A stretch of 64,000 nt of DNA from Thermoflexus sp. (GCF_034432235.1 NZ_DAOUCJ010000031.1:1-64000), one strand, 5' to 3'; shown: positions 16,618 through 25,144, counted from the stretch's first letter. Translations and numbers: made by a program. Notes: a model not told the origin generated them from the sequence alone.

Positions 16618-17529
16618 TTACCCCATCTCCATCCCCACGACTTGAAGGAACATCTCCTCCAGCGAGGGGCGCTGGGGGATCATCGCCTCCAGGTCCAGCC
16701 CCTGGCCCACCATCCAGCGAGCGAGATCCGCCGGGCGACGGCCGGGCGCCAGCCGCAGGGTCAGGCGGTTATCGGACCGGGCCAGCACGTCCCCCCAGGC
16801 TTGCAGCTCCGCCTCCAGGCCCGGGGGAATCCGGCCCAGCTGAAGGACCAGCGTGGCGGCCTCCTCCGCTCGCAAATCCATTGTCTCTACCACCTTCCCG
16901 GCCTTGATGAACGCCACGCGGTCGCAGACCCGTTCCACTTCGCTCAGCAGATGGGAGTTCAGGAAGATCGTGACCCCGCGGCCTTTCTGCTCCCGCAGGA
17001 AATCCCGCACCAGGATCCGACCGGCAGGGTCCAGGCCTGAGGTCGGCTCATCCAGGAAGACCAGGCGGGGCTCGTGGAGGAATGCTTGAGCCAGCCCCAG
17101 GCGCTGCCGCATGCCCTTGGAGAATGTGCGGAAGGGGCGCCGCGCTTCCGCGGTCAGGCCGACATGCTCCAGCAGCTCCGGGATCCGGCGCCGCAGGCGA
17201 TGGGGGTCCACGCCGGCGAGGCGGCCGTGGAACCCCAGGATCTCCTCCGCTGTGAGCCAGTCGGGGAAGGCGAAGCCCTCGGGCAGGAAGCCGATGGCCC
17301 GACGGGCATGGCGGTCGCCCAGGGGCCGCCCCAGCACCCATCCGGTCCCGGCGGTGGGACGGATCAAGCCGAGGAGCATCTTGAGGGCGGTGGTCTTGCC
17401 GGCCCCGTTGGGGCCGAGGAAGCCGAAGGCCTCCCCTTCCGCGACCTGGAGCGTGAGGTCCGCCACCGCCACCCGATCCCCGAACACCTTCCGCAGGCCA
17501 TCGGTCTCAATGATCCAGGTGTCCCTCAT
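16618..17529 (-). CDS. ABC transporter ATP-binding protein (drug/antibiotic exporter type)
   Basis: 303 aa from ATG 17529, 6 nt after CAGGAG. Walker A GPNGAGKT is at 39-46, signature FSKGM at 136-140, Walker B LVFLDEP at 156-162 with TSGLDP, and the H-loop is in NSHLLSEV. A C-terminal domain of about 90 residues (TLVLQLGRIPPGLEAEL onward) is typical of CcmA/DrrA-like ATPases of ABC-2 exporters. No permease gene is adjacent on either side, so the partner is elsewhere. It is convergent with miaA (33-bp gap, no terminator seen) and lies downstream of the DUF4367-like gene. Confidence 0.88.
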   Translation of the reverse strand: MRDTWIIETDGLRKVFGDRVAVADLTLQVAEGEAFGFLGPNGAGKTTALKMLLGLIRPTAGTGWVLGRPLGDRHARRAIGFLPEGFAFPDWLTAEEILGFHGRLAGVDPHRLRRRIPELLEHVGLTAEARRPFRTFSKGMRQRLGLAQAFLHEPRLVFLDEPTSGLDPAGRILVRDFLREQKGRGVTIFLNSHLLSEVERVCDRVAFIKAGKVVETMDLRAEEAATLVLQLGRIPPGLEAELQAWGDVLARSDNRLTLRLAPGRRPADLARWMVGQGLDLEAMIPQRPSLEEMFLQVVGMEMG

Positions 17530-17616
17530 CCCCATCTCCTGACGGGGCAATGGCTCGCAGTGATCCCACCCACCCCAGAGATCTTCCCCGGGATAGGGAT
17601 CGGCGGCAGCGGTCTT

Positions 17617-18477
17617 TCAGCGGATCGAGCGGGCCCAGGCGATCAGCCGGCCGGTCTCCGCGCCCGGCCCGCCGATCAGGTAAAGGAAGGCCTCATCGTG
17701 CCACAGCAGGAAGCGGACCGGCAGGGCCTCCCCGCCCGGTGTGTGGGCCGCCTGGGGGAAGGTGAAAAGCGTCGCCTCTCGCCCCTCGATGGAGATGGAT
17801 TCCACTTCGAGGGTCATCCCAGGGGCCATGGGGATGGGCAGCAGCAGCGTCGTCTGCCAGTCCACGGTCCGGGCCAGCCGCCGCGCCTCCTCCGCAGGCA
17901 TCCCCATCAGCCGCAGGGCAGCCTCCGCCAGCGGCCGGATGTCCCCTTCCGGCTCCATCGTGTAAGCGGGCAGGGGGGCCTGGGCCCAGCCATAGGGGAT
18001 GCCCTCCGCTTCAAAGGTGGCCAGCAGAATCGGCCCCACCGTCATCGTCAGGACCGTCCCGTGGAGCGCCTCGGGGACGATCACGTCATCCGCCCCCGCC
18101 CCATGCAGCGCTTCCCGCAGGTGGTTCACGTCGACGGTCCAGCGAACGGAGGCCGCCGGCATCACCTGCAGGGTGAGGAACTCCCGCACGCCCGCTGGTG
18201 AGCGCACAGGGAAACCCAGGAGCGCCTCCGCTTCAGCGAGGCGCTGGACTGTCCGGGGCTCCGCGGGTTCGAAGGCCAGATCGCCGCCAAGGATCCCTGA
18301 GAGGGTTTCCCCGGTCGCGGCGGGCATGGAGAACGTATACGGGATGACGAGGAGGCGGCGGAAGCGGAAGCCCTGGAGGAAATCGTGGGCTGCTGCCCGC
18401 AGGGCGGGGGAGAAAGCGAACGCCAGGGCCGCTCCGCTCAGCAGGAGCAGCCCCGCTATCTTCATGCGCCGGTGCAT
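17617..18477 (-). CDS. membrane-anchored DUF4367-like protein
   Basis: 286 aa from ATG 18477 with a perfect GAGGAGG upstream. A basic N-terminus plus a hydrophobic segment (MKIAGLLLLSGAALAFAF) anchors or exports it. A central stretch LAEAEALLGFPVRSPAGV, repeated short beta-strand segments and a C-terminal block (VRFLLWHDEAFLYLIGG then LIAWARSIR) match the pattern of DUF4367 domains, which often form the outer part of anti-sigma factors and sporulation-type sensors. No sigma factor gene is nearby and no zinc-binding anti-sigma domain is present, so it may be a stand-alone sensor or lipoprotein-like protein. The ABC ATPase follows after 87 bp. Confidence 0.7.
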   Translation of the reverse strand: MHRRMKIAGLLLLSGAALAFAFSPALRAAAHDFLQGFRFRRLLVIPYTFSMPAATGETLSGILGGDLAFEPAEPRTVQRLAEAEALLGFPVRSPAGVREFLTLQVMPAASVRWTVDVNHLREALHGAGADDVIVPEALHGTVLTMTVGPILLATFEAEGIPYGWAQAPLPAYTMEPEGDIRPLAEAALRLMGMPAEEARRLARTVDWQTTLLLPIPMAPGMTLEVESISIEGREATLFTFPQAAHTPGGEALPVRFLLWHDEAFLYLIGGPGAETGRLIAWARSIR

Positions 18478-18706
18478 GATATCCTCCTCGTTCGCGGATA
18501 GGGTGGGGCTTTGCCGTCCCATTCCCGACCCGCTAATGGGGTGCGGAGGGCGGCCTGGCCCCGAAGGATGAAGACATCGGGTTTCCCAGATGGGAATCCA
18601 GCGTCGCATGTCCGATCGGATCTTACCGCGTCAGCGCGAGGGCGACCAGACGGCCGCACGCCCTTTTCCCATCTCCCTGGATGGATCTGTCGGCCCGGTC
18701 CTCGCC

Positions 18707-18712
18707 TATAAT
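18707..18712 (+). promoter_or_regulatory. candidate -10 box for the holin-family gene
   Basis: A perfect TATAAT lies about 105 bp ahead of ATG 18817 in the 339-bp gap between divergent genes. No good TTGACA-like -35 is seen at 16-18 bp. Apart from this box the gap shows no gene or strong hairpin. Confidence 0.35.
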
Positions 18713-18816
18713 TGGGAATAACCGCCCGGCGGCCTGCCTGCGCGGCGAGTTCCATTCAAAGGGAAGGGAATTTAGAGAACGCCGGAGCGTGCCCACTCCA
18801 CTGCGGGAGAGAACAG

Positions 18817-19170
18817 ATGCGGCACTTTCTGATGCGCTGGATCCTGAACACCATTGCCCTGTGGGTGGTCTCCCGGATCTATCCGGGGGTTTCCTTCCGG
18901 GCCGGTTCCGGGCTGACGGATTTCCTGCTGGCCGGCCTGGTGCTCGGGCTGGCCAATGCCCTGATCCGTCCCATCCTCCTGTTCATCACGCTGCCCCTCA
19001 ACCTGCTCACCCTGGGGCTCTTCACCTTCGTTGTGAACGCGGTCATTCTGTATCTCGTGGCCGCGCTCACCCCCCTCGAGGTGCACGGGTTCCTCGCCGC
19101 CCTGATCGGCGCGGTGCTGCTTTCGATCGTCAGCTTCGGGTTGAGCCTGCTGGTTCGGGAGAACGGATAA
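18817..19170 (+). CDS. phage holin family IV / YvlD-like membrane protein
   Basis: 117 aa with four hydrophobic helices. The pattern RWILNTIALWVVSRIYPGV, then LVLGLANALIRPILLFITLP and NLLTLGLFTFVVNAVILYLV, is that of the small DUF/PF04020 proteins (YvlD in Bacillus, 'mycobacterial 4-TM holin' type). Despite the name these are chromosomal envelope proteins of unclear role, often linked to envelope stress. ATG 18817 follows GGGAGAG. Its 3' end faces glgC with a 24-bp gap and no visible terminator. Confidence 0.85.
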   Translation: MRHFLMRWILNTIALWVVSRIYPGVSFRAGSGLTDFLLAGLVLGLANALIRPILLFITLPLNLLTLGLFTFVVNAVILYLVAALTPLEVHGFLAALIGAVLLSIVSFGLSLLVRENG

Positions 19171-19194
19171 GAGCCCGGCCATTCGGCTTCCTTG

Positions 19195-20457
19195 TCAAAT
19201 GGGCGCGATGGCTCCGATGGTGTTGCCGCTGGGGATGTGAAGATCCGGGAAATCCTCGGGGACTACATCGCTGGCGATGATGCAGTTGCGGCCCACGCGG
19301 GCGTGGGGGGGGATGATGGCGTTCTTCCCCACCAGCGTCAGCCCCGATGACAGATCCCCCAGCCGGTTGGGGCTGTAGTCCATCCCGTAGCCCAGATGCG
19401 CCTCTGCCCCCACGACCACGTTTTTGTCCACGATGCAGCGATCCACCACCGCCCCCGGCTCGATGACGGAGTCGGTCATCACCACCGAATAGCGGACCAC
19501 GGCGCCGCGCTTCACCCGCACGCCCGGCGAGAGCACGCTGTATTCCACGGTCCCTTCGATGATACAGCCGTCGGAGATCAGGCTGTGGGCGACGTGGGCG
19601 CCGGTGCGGATGTTGACCGGCGGCCGCTCCTCGCTGCGGGTGTGGATGATCCATTCCCGATCGTGGAGATCCAGGGGCGGGTTGTCCGCCAGCAAATCCA
19701 TGTGGGCCTCCCAGTAGGCCTGCACCGTTCCTACATCGACCCAGTAGCCGCTGAACCGGTAAGCGTAGACCCGATAGGCCTCAATCATGCGGGGGATCAC
19801 ATCTTTCCCGAAGTCGTGGCTGCTGTTCGGATCCCGTGCGTCTTCGATGAGGACTTCGCGCAACACCTCCGGGCGAAACACATAGATCCCCATGGAGGCC
19901 AGGGTTCCCCGGGGACGGATCGGCTTCTCCTCGAAGCGGATCACCCGGCCTTCCTCATCGGTCTCTAAGATGCCGAACCGTGAGGCCTCCTCGGGAGCCA
20001 CCGGAAGGGCGGCGATGGTCAGGTCGGCGTTTTTCTCGGTGTGCAGACGGATCATCGGGGTGTAGTTCATCTTGTAAACGTGGTCGCCGGCCAGGATCAG
20101 CACGTGGGTGGGCCGGTGGTGCTCGATGAAGTCCAGGTTCTGGTAGATCGCGTCCGCCGTCCCCTGATACCAGTCGGAGTCCGCCCGCCCCAGGTAGGGG
20201 GTGAGGATCCAGACCCCCCGGTGGAAGCCATTGAGATCCCACGGGGCGCCGCTGCCGATGTGCTCATGGAGGGAGCGGGGCCGGAACTGGGTGCATACGC
20301 CGACGAGGTAGATCCCGGAGTTGACGCAGTTGGAGAGGGTGAAATCGATGATCCGGTATTTCCCCGCGAAAGGGACCGCGGGCTTGGCCCGCTTCTGGGT
20401 GAGGATGCTCAGGCGGGTGCCCTTGCCGCCCGCCAGGATCATCGCGACCGTGCGCAT
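19195..20457 (-). CDS. glgC: glucose-1-phosphate adenylyltransferase
   Basis: 420-aa ADP-glucose pyrophosphorylase, the first committed step of glycogen synthesis. The N-terminal nucleotidyltransferase domain begins MILAGGKGTRL and carries KPAVPFAGKYRIIDF, YQGTADAIYQN, ILAGDHVYKMNY and RFEEKP. The C-terminal part (from about residue 290) is a left-handed beta-helix with hexapeptide repeats. The length is typical. It lies 72 bp downstream of glgA on the same strand; both are likely in one operon. Confidence 0.95.
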   Translation of the reverse strand: MRTVAMILAGGKGTRLSILTQKRAKPAVPFAGKYRIIDFTLSNCVNSGIYLVGVCTQFRPRSLHEHIGSGAPWDLNGFHRGVWILTPYLGRADSDWYQGTADAIYQNLDFIEHHRPTHVLILAGDHVYKMNYTPMIRLHTEKNADLTIAALPVAPEEASRFGILETDEEGRVIRFEEKPIRPRGTLASMGIYVFRPEVLREVLIEDARDPNSSHDFGKDVIPRMIEAYRVYAYRFSGYWVDVGTVQAYWEAHMDLLADNPPLDLHDREWIIHTRSEERPPVNIRTGAHVAHSLISDGCIIEGTVEYSVLSPGVRVKRGAVVRYSVVMTDSVIEPGAVVDRCIVDKNVVVGAEAHLGYGMDYSPNRLGDLSSGLTLVGKNAIIPPHARVGRNCIIASDVVPEDFPDLHIPSGNTIGAIAPI

Positions 20458-20529
20458 AAAATCGCTTTTCCGCCCTCAAAGTTCTGTGAGGTTCAACCCG
20501 CGTGCCTGTCTGTTCCGCAGAGCCGCCCA

Positions 20530-21966
20530 CTATGGATTATGCCATGCGAGCGCCCGCCGGTAAAGATCCTCATAAGCCCGGGCGGAGGCGGTCCATGAGA
20601 AATCCTGGGCCATGGCCCGGCGCTGGACCGCCCGCCAAGCGGCAGGATCCCGGTAGAGGGTCAGGGCGCGATCGACGGCGGCCAGGAAGGCTTCCCCGGT
20701 GAACGGGGCGAACACGAAACCCGTTCCATCCTCCTGGCTCACATCCCGCACGGTATCCGCCAGCCCGCCGACCGCGTGGACCAGGGGGAGGGCGCCGTAG
20801 CGCATGGCGATCATCTGGCCCAGGCCGCATGGCTCGAATTTCGAGGGCATGAGGAACACATCCGCCCCGCCGTAAAGCAGGCGGGAGAGGTTTTCATCGA
20901 AAGCGATCCGCACCCCGGCCTGGCCCGGGAAGCGGGAGGGCCATTCGGCGAAGGCCGCCTCATACTCCGGCATCCCGTTCCCCAGGAGGGCGAGCTGGAT
21001 GCCCCGGGCGAACAGGGCGTCCGCGGTCTCCAGCAACAGCTCTACCCCTTTCTGCTCGATCAATCGGGCGATGAAGGCGAAGAGCGGGATCTCTCCTCGC
21101 ACGGGCAGGCCAAAGGCCTGCTGAACGGCCCGCTTGTTCTCCGCCCGCCGTTCCAGGCTCCCAGCATCAAAGCGAGCGGCCAGGGCGGGATCGGAGCGGG
21201 GATCCCAGGCTTCGGGGTCGAGGCCGTTGAGGATGCCGAAGAGCCGATCGGCCCGGCGCTGAAGGAGCGGCTCGAGGCCGAAGCCGAACTCCGGGGTCAG
21301 GATCTCCCGGGCGTAGCGGGGGCTCACGGTGTTCACGGCGTCGGCATGGGCGATCCCGCGGGCGAGCCAGTTGATATGGCCGGGCGGCTCGACCTCCAGC
21401 CGGTCCACATGCTCGTGGATCCCCCCGAAGGCCAGCAGGGCGTCGCCCGTGATCCCCTGATAGGACAGGTTATGGATCGTGAAGACCGTGGCGATGGGCC
21501 GGTAGAAGCGGTCCCGCCGGCCGGCGGTGGCCAGCCAGAGGAAGAGGAACCCGGTGTGCCAGTCGTTGCCATGGAGGACCTCCGGCCGCTCGTCCATGTG
21601 GCGCATGAAGGCCAGGACCGCCCGGCAGAAGAAGATAAAACGCTGGGGGTCATCGGGGTAGCCATAGACCTCATCGCGGCCGAAGTAATGTTCCTCCCAA
21701 ATGAAATAGGTGGGAACGCCGGTGGCCTCACTGATCTCAACCTCCACCAAGCGGGTTTCGCCGGTTAAGCCCACGGGGACCGGGATGGGAGGGCGGAGGG
21801 GGCGCAGGTTATAAGCGGAGCCGTTGATCCTGCGATAACGAGGGAGGATCACCCGCACATCGTGGCCCAGGGCCCGCAACGCCCGGGGGAGCCCATAGGC
21901 CACATCCGCCAGCCCGCCCACTTTCACGAAAGGCGCCGCCTCCGCCACCACATAGAGGATCTCCAT
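20530..21966 (-). CDS. glgA: glycogen synthase (ADP-glucose type)
   Basis: 478 aa from ATG 21966, which has GGAGGTC 7 nt upstream and starts at the canonical MEILYVVAEAAPFVKVGGLA (the KxGGL loop that binds ADP-glucose). The frame runs 26 codons further upstream without support. GT5 features include HGNDWHTGFL, the catalytic region FAFIARLIEQKGVELLL, and SKFEPCGLGQMIAMRYGALP near the C-terminus. It extends alpha-1,4-glucan chains from ADP-glucose made by the adjacent GlgC. No branching enzyme or phosphorylase lies in the window. Confidence 0.95.
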   Translation of the reverse strand: MEILYVVAEAAPFVKVGGLADVAYGLPRALRALGHDVRVILPRYRRINGSAYNLRPLRPPIPVPVGLTGETRLVEVEISEATGVPTYFIWEEHYFGRDEVYGYPDDPQRFIFFCRAVLAFMRHMDERPEVLHGNDWHTGFLFLWLATAGRRDRFYRPIATVFTIHNLSYQGITGDALLAFGGIHEHVDRLEVEPPGHINWLARGIAHADAVNTVSPRYAREILTPEFGFGLEPLLQRRADRLFGILNGLDPEAWDPRSDPALAARFDAGSLERRAENKRAVQQAFGLPVRGEIPLFAFIARLIEQKGVELLLETADALFARGIQLALLGNGMPEYEAAFAEWPSRFPGQAGVRIAFDENLSRLLYGGADVFLMPSKFEPCGLGQMIAMRYGALPLVHAVGGLADTVRDVSQEDGTGFVFAPFTGEAFLAAVDRALTLYRDPAAWRAVQRRAMAQDFSWTASARAYEDLYRRALAWHNP

Positions 21967-22068
21967 CGGAAGACCTCCGCGAAGGCTTTGTTTGGTTTCA
22001 GGGGGGTGCGGGTTGGCCTCTGTCGGCCTGTAACTTACGGACACTCCGCCCTCACCCCACCCTTTATC

Positions 22069-22521
22069 TTAACGCAACCCGGAATAGTGGAAATGGGGGC
22101 TTCCGCAGGAATCCATGGGGAACCTGGGCGGGGAGAGTAGTCCAATTAGAGGGTTTTGACATAGGGTGATTTTCGCGGAATAGAAGATCTGTTCACTTTG
22201 GGACCATCCGAGGGGTTGGATCCCATCAGCGCTCTCATCAGTTAAGAGAAGTTTCAGGCCTGATCCATCAGCCATTGCCATGTAGCGTTCGGTTCGGAAT
22301 GGCGCCTGAGGATCTTTAGGATCCTCCAGCGCTACCATGCGGCCAAATACCAGAGCACGACCATCCGGGGTCCACATCGCTATGTGGCCGGCTTGGTATG
22401 CTACACGCTGAGGCCCTGTGCCATCCGTGTTTATCACCCCCAATTCCCCTCCCATGGTTCCGGCAGCCTTTTCGCTGGTTCCGGGGCGATACTCAACAAG
22501 CGTTTCATTTTGCACTTCCAT
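22069..22521 (-). pseudogene. truncated TolB/PD40-like beta-propeller fragment
   Basis: 150 codons from ATG 22521. The middle holds two recognisable propeller blades (ELGVINTDGTGPQRVAYQ with AMWTPDGRALVFG, and YMAMADGSGLKLLLTD with PLGWSQSEQIFY). There is no signal peptide in front, and after about codon 117 the sequence stops looking like a propeller and runs into a short unrelated tail. A complete protein would have six or more blades, so this is a remnant or a partial gene. Its ATG lies 51 bp after the attC-like site and in the same orientation. Base composition is clearly less GC-rich than the flanking genes. Confidence 0.55.
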
Positions 22522-22571
22522 GCTTCACTCGAATTCACTGCCGTGGGCGAAACCCGTGTACGGGTCTGGCG

Positions 22572-22640
22572 GCCTAACGGTGCCGCGCTCAGCCGTTGCG
22601 GCCGAGCGAGCGAAGCGTCGGCTACAGCGAGGGGTTGGGC
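22572..22640 (-). other. attC-like integron recombination site
   Basis: 69 bp. On the - strand it opens with GCCCAAC (fits RYYYAAC) and closes with GTTAGGC (fits GTTRRRY), which are inverted copies of each other with one mismatch. Inside, GCTGTAGCCG faces CGGCTGAGC: a stem with unpaired extra bases, separated by a 23-nt variable loop region. This layout (conserved outer boxes, bulged inner stem) is that of integron attC sites. It begins 5 bp after the stop at 22646 of the gene fragment upstream of it, the normal position for attC in a gene cassette. No integrase or second attC was found in the window. Confidence 0.6.
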
Positions 22641-22645
22641 CGCCC

Positions 22646-22942
22646 TCACGGATAGTTCTTCAGCGCGAGAGGGATAAACGCTTTGCACGGCCCATCCACG
22701 CAAACGCTTACATCATAAGTTGGCCAGCCAGAGTCTCCGAACCAGAAGTTGCCATAAGCGGAGGTCCCATAGATGTCAAAACGGAGGGTATAGGCCCCAG
22801 GGCCCCAGTTCGGGATGTTCTCCATGGTCAGGTTCACCGTAGGGGAAGGGTCGCCCTTTGGGGTGCCACACACAGAGGCCGAACTGCTGCTCCTGACTTC
22901 CCCATGATCATGCACAGGCGACCTTCGTTCGCCGTTGGGCAA
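22646..22942 (-). pseudogene. C-terminal segment of a secreted protein in a shifted frame
   Basis: This frame overlaps the end of the propeller gene and continues it in another frame. It encodes NLTMENIPNWGPGAYTLRFD and onward, a beta-rich domain with paired cysteines (SVCVDGPCKA), and ends FIPLALKNYP, a hydrophobic/basic tail common at the C-termini of secreted Chloroflexota proteins. The switch from the propeller frame occurs around 22840-22900. Either one frameshift has separated the propeller from its natural C-terminus, or an unrelated gene end has been joined to it. The stop at 22646 lies 5 bp from the attC-like site. Confidence 0.5.
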
Positions 22943-24138
22943 TTTACCGCCATTCGTTGGCCGTTGGGAGACCAGGCTAAATTCCAGCCTGCATCTCCGC
23001 CGGTAAACAATGCTTCAGGCAGCACACGCATATCTCGACCAGTCGCAACTTCGACAAGGTAAAGACCCGCATACAGGACCCTTTCCCTCAATTCGACAGC
23101 AGCCTGGACAGCTATGATCTGACTGTTCGGTGCCCACGCCATATCCATAACATAATACTGACCTGGCTCAATATACTGTTTTGGATGCACATGGTGGAGT
23201 TCACCTGTGATGGTATCCAGAATTGTGAGGCCACTAAACTTCACGGGAGGATCACCGATGGTTGTCAACATGGATAGATATCGCCCACTGGGAGCCCACT
23301 GCGCATAGAATGCCCACCGCTTTCCATATCGAGCTTCGCTTTCTTCGACACCAAGATCAACCTTGCAAATGCGCCCCAAAGGCAAGTCGGCCAAATAGAA
23401 GCCCGTCTCGTTATAGAAAGCGATCTGATGCCCTTGCGGATGCCAGCTAATTCGATAGGGAGACCATCGCATCAGCGGTAACGCGGCAGGGAGGGTGGCG
23501 CGCTGGGGCTGAGCCAGATCAAAGACTTCAGGCCGATCCTGGCTCGCCTGGGTGAAGAACGCCAACTGCCGACCGTCAGGGCTGACTCCCCAAAAGGAAC
23601 CCGTCAGGTCAGAAATCGTCGTCTCTACGGTTGCCGTCTCTCCCCGGCTGATGCGCAACACCACCTGCTTATCCGGCCCAACATCGGCAAAGGCCACAGC
23701 CTGGTGAGCAGCAAGCCACACCGGCTTACCGGGTAAACTGTGCCGTTCTCCATAGCGCTGGAGTTCGCCGGTGCGGGTGTTGAATATCTCGATATACTCC
23801 CTGGGCTGACCGGGAATAAGACGGGTGATGAGCAAACGCTGCCCATCTGGCAACCAGCCGGCGATGCCAATAGCCGAGGTATGGGTTAGCACCACACGAG
23901 GTTCCGAAAACTGGTAAGCCTCTATAAGTGGCCTGGGCTCGACAGGTGCCGGGCGGGCCACAAATGTGCAGCGTGATACTGGTGTCGGAGCGACGGGAGG
24001 CGTGGCCGGTGGGCCAGGTAGCATGGGGGTTACCGACGGCGGATTGGGTAAACTATAGCCAACTTCCCGTTCCGGAGGTTGGCGATGGTAGGCGAACTGA
24101 GGGATGCCCGGTGGGAAGCCATCTACCCTGGTCGGCAT
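22834..24138 (-). pseudogene. TolB/WD40-like beta-propeller protein, N-terminus lost, 3' frameshift
   Basis: 434 codons. After a Pro/Thr-rich linker (residues 30-55) come propeller blades, each with an SPDG/WSPNG-type turn: GWLPDGQRLLITR, GVSPDGRQLAFF, WHPQGHQIAFY, QWAPSGRYLSM, AWAPNSQIIAV and AWSPNGQRMAV. There is no signal peptide or ribosome site at ATG 24138. The upstream frame is closed at 24190, while related peptide sequence continues in other frames, so the 5' end is degraded. The 3' end runs into RATLPLR and a stop while the probable true C-terminus continues in another frame. Composition is AT-richer than its neighbours, which suggests horizontal origin. Confidence 0.6.
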
Positions 24139-24256
24139 GGGGCTTCCGGGAGGGAAACAGTGGAATGATAGGATCCCAGCGCTCGTTGGTCAGCAACGGG
24201 GCTTCCGGGGGGCAAGCAGCGGGGCGATAGGGTCCCCTTGCTTATCGGTCAGCACC
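24139..24256. repeat. two imperfect 59-bp tandem repeats at the decayed 5' end of the propeller gene
   Basis: Copies at 24139-24197 and 24198-24256 both start GGGGCTTCCGGG and end GGTCAGCA. A third, degenerate part-copy overlaps the start of the propeller frame (about 24100-24138). Read on the - strand they encode related peptides (VLTDKQGDPIAPLLAPRKP and LLTNERWDPIIPLFPSRKP) in shifting frames, so they look like a former Pro-rich repeat region. The rest of the gap up to 24426 shows no gene. Confidence 0.6.
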
Positions 24257-24426
24257 CTCACCACGGCTGAAACCTCCCCTTGGGGTCTCAGCCCCAGTTA
24301 AGGCAGGGGACGGGTGCCTGCCCACATTTCGGGAAGGTCTCTCAATCGATCATTGCGCCCTCACCCGGCGCTCGCTCCGGCCTCGAGGAGCGAGCGGGAG
24401 CCGCCCCTTGAGGCCAGAGCGATCCC

Positions 24427-24846
24427 TCAGCTCTCCGGCGGGGGCTCGTGGGAGCCGTTGTTCTCGCCCGGCGAGGGGGCCTGCCGGCGCTGCCGGAGCT
24501 CCTCCATCCGCCTGGGGATCTCCCGGGGCGGGACCGGGGCCAGCCAGCAAGCGTCGGCTTCCACCTCCTGGCTCAGCCGACGGATCGCGCCATCCATATA
24601 GTAGACGGCGATGGCCACGACGATGTCCCGGGTCTCGGGATCCGACTTGATCCGCCGACAGAGTTCGAAGGGATCGCCATCCGGGAGGGCATCGCCGATC
24701 AGCACGGCATCGGGACGACCCTCCCGGATCCGCTCCAGCGCCTCGGCCATCGTCGCGGCCTCCAGAAGCTCCACACCGAGCTTCCCCAGGCCGATCCGAT
24801 AGAGCATTCGCATATCGTCGTTTTCTTCTACGATCAGGAGTCTCAT
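24427..24846 (-). CDS. receiver-domain-like protein without phosphorylation site
   Basis: 139 aa. Residues 1-118 follow the CheY-like fold (MRLLIVEENDDMRML, PDAVLIGDALPDGD, then VAIAVYY and ADACWLAPVPPREI). The position of the phospho-accepting Asp is Gly51, with an Asp shifted to 52. The switch Thr/Ser is Ala and the conserved Lys before Pro is Ala. It is therefore a pseudo-receiver that probably acts by binding, not phosphorylation. A charged Pro-rich tail follows. The ATG is 8 bp after the stop of the RiPP-like gene, so both are co-translated. Confidence 0.75.
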   Translation of the reverse strand: MRLLIVEENDDMRMLYRIGLGKLGVELLEAATMAEALERIREGRPDAVLIGDALPDGDPFELCRRIKSDPETRDIVVAIAVYYMDGAIRRLSQEVEADACWLAPVPPREIPRRMEELRQRRQAPSPGENNGSHEPPPES

Positions 24847-24853
24847 CGTTCAC

Positions 24854-25099
24854 CTACGCGAACAGGAAATCGGGATAGGGGGTGATCTCCTGTGAGGACC
24901 GATGCTCGATCCAGCGGGCGGCCGCCGCCGCGAAATCCGTCAGGTCCTTCGCCCGCACCTGGAGGAGCCACTGCCGCTCCTCTTCGGTGAGATCATACCG
25001 GGCCAGGACCTCCGCCCGGCGGGCGCTCAGCAGATCCTGCCGGATCCGCTCATCGATCAGGGCCCAGCCCACCAGCTCATCGATCGCCGCTGCAGACAT
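24854..25099 (-). CDS. Os1348/Franean1_4349-like (NHLP-type) small protein
   Basis: 81 aa from ATG 25099 (GGAG 8 nt upstream; three earlier Met codons lack a site). Residues 3-62 read as a helical domain: IDELVGWALIDERIRQDLLS, then ARYDLTEEERQWLLQV and DLTDFAAAAARWIE. The order 'short helix - LLTDE/R - YDLTEEE - hydrophobic helix' matches small proteins called Os1348 or Franean1_4349 family, seen as possible precursors or leader-like partners in RiPP-type clusters. The C-terminal tail is ITPYPDFLFA, aromatic and ending at the stop. No radical SAM, LanM or peptidase gene is adjacent. The family call is by pattern only. Confidence 0.6.
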   Translation of the reverse strand: MSAAAIDELVGWALIDERIRQDLLSARRAEVLARYDLTEEERQWLLQVRAKDLTDFAAAAARWIEHRSSQEITPYPDFLFA

Positions 25100-25144
25100 G
25101 GCCATCGCTCCGTCCATCCAGGGATTCCCGCGCATAAGCGGAAA

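Noticed and set aside
16618..17529. Complete ABC exporter
   Set aside because: Only the ATPase is present. The neighbouring DUF4367-like protein has one membrane anchor and is not a permease.
18817..19170. Prophage, suggested by a holin-type gene
   Set aside because: The protein is of the chromosomal YvlD type and no endolysin, integrase or capsid gene is near.
22069..24300. Complete integron
   Set aside because: Only one attC-like site is seen, with no integrase gene, attI site or Pc promoter. It is kept as an attC-like element only.
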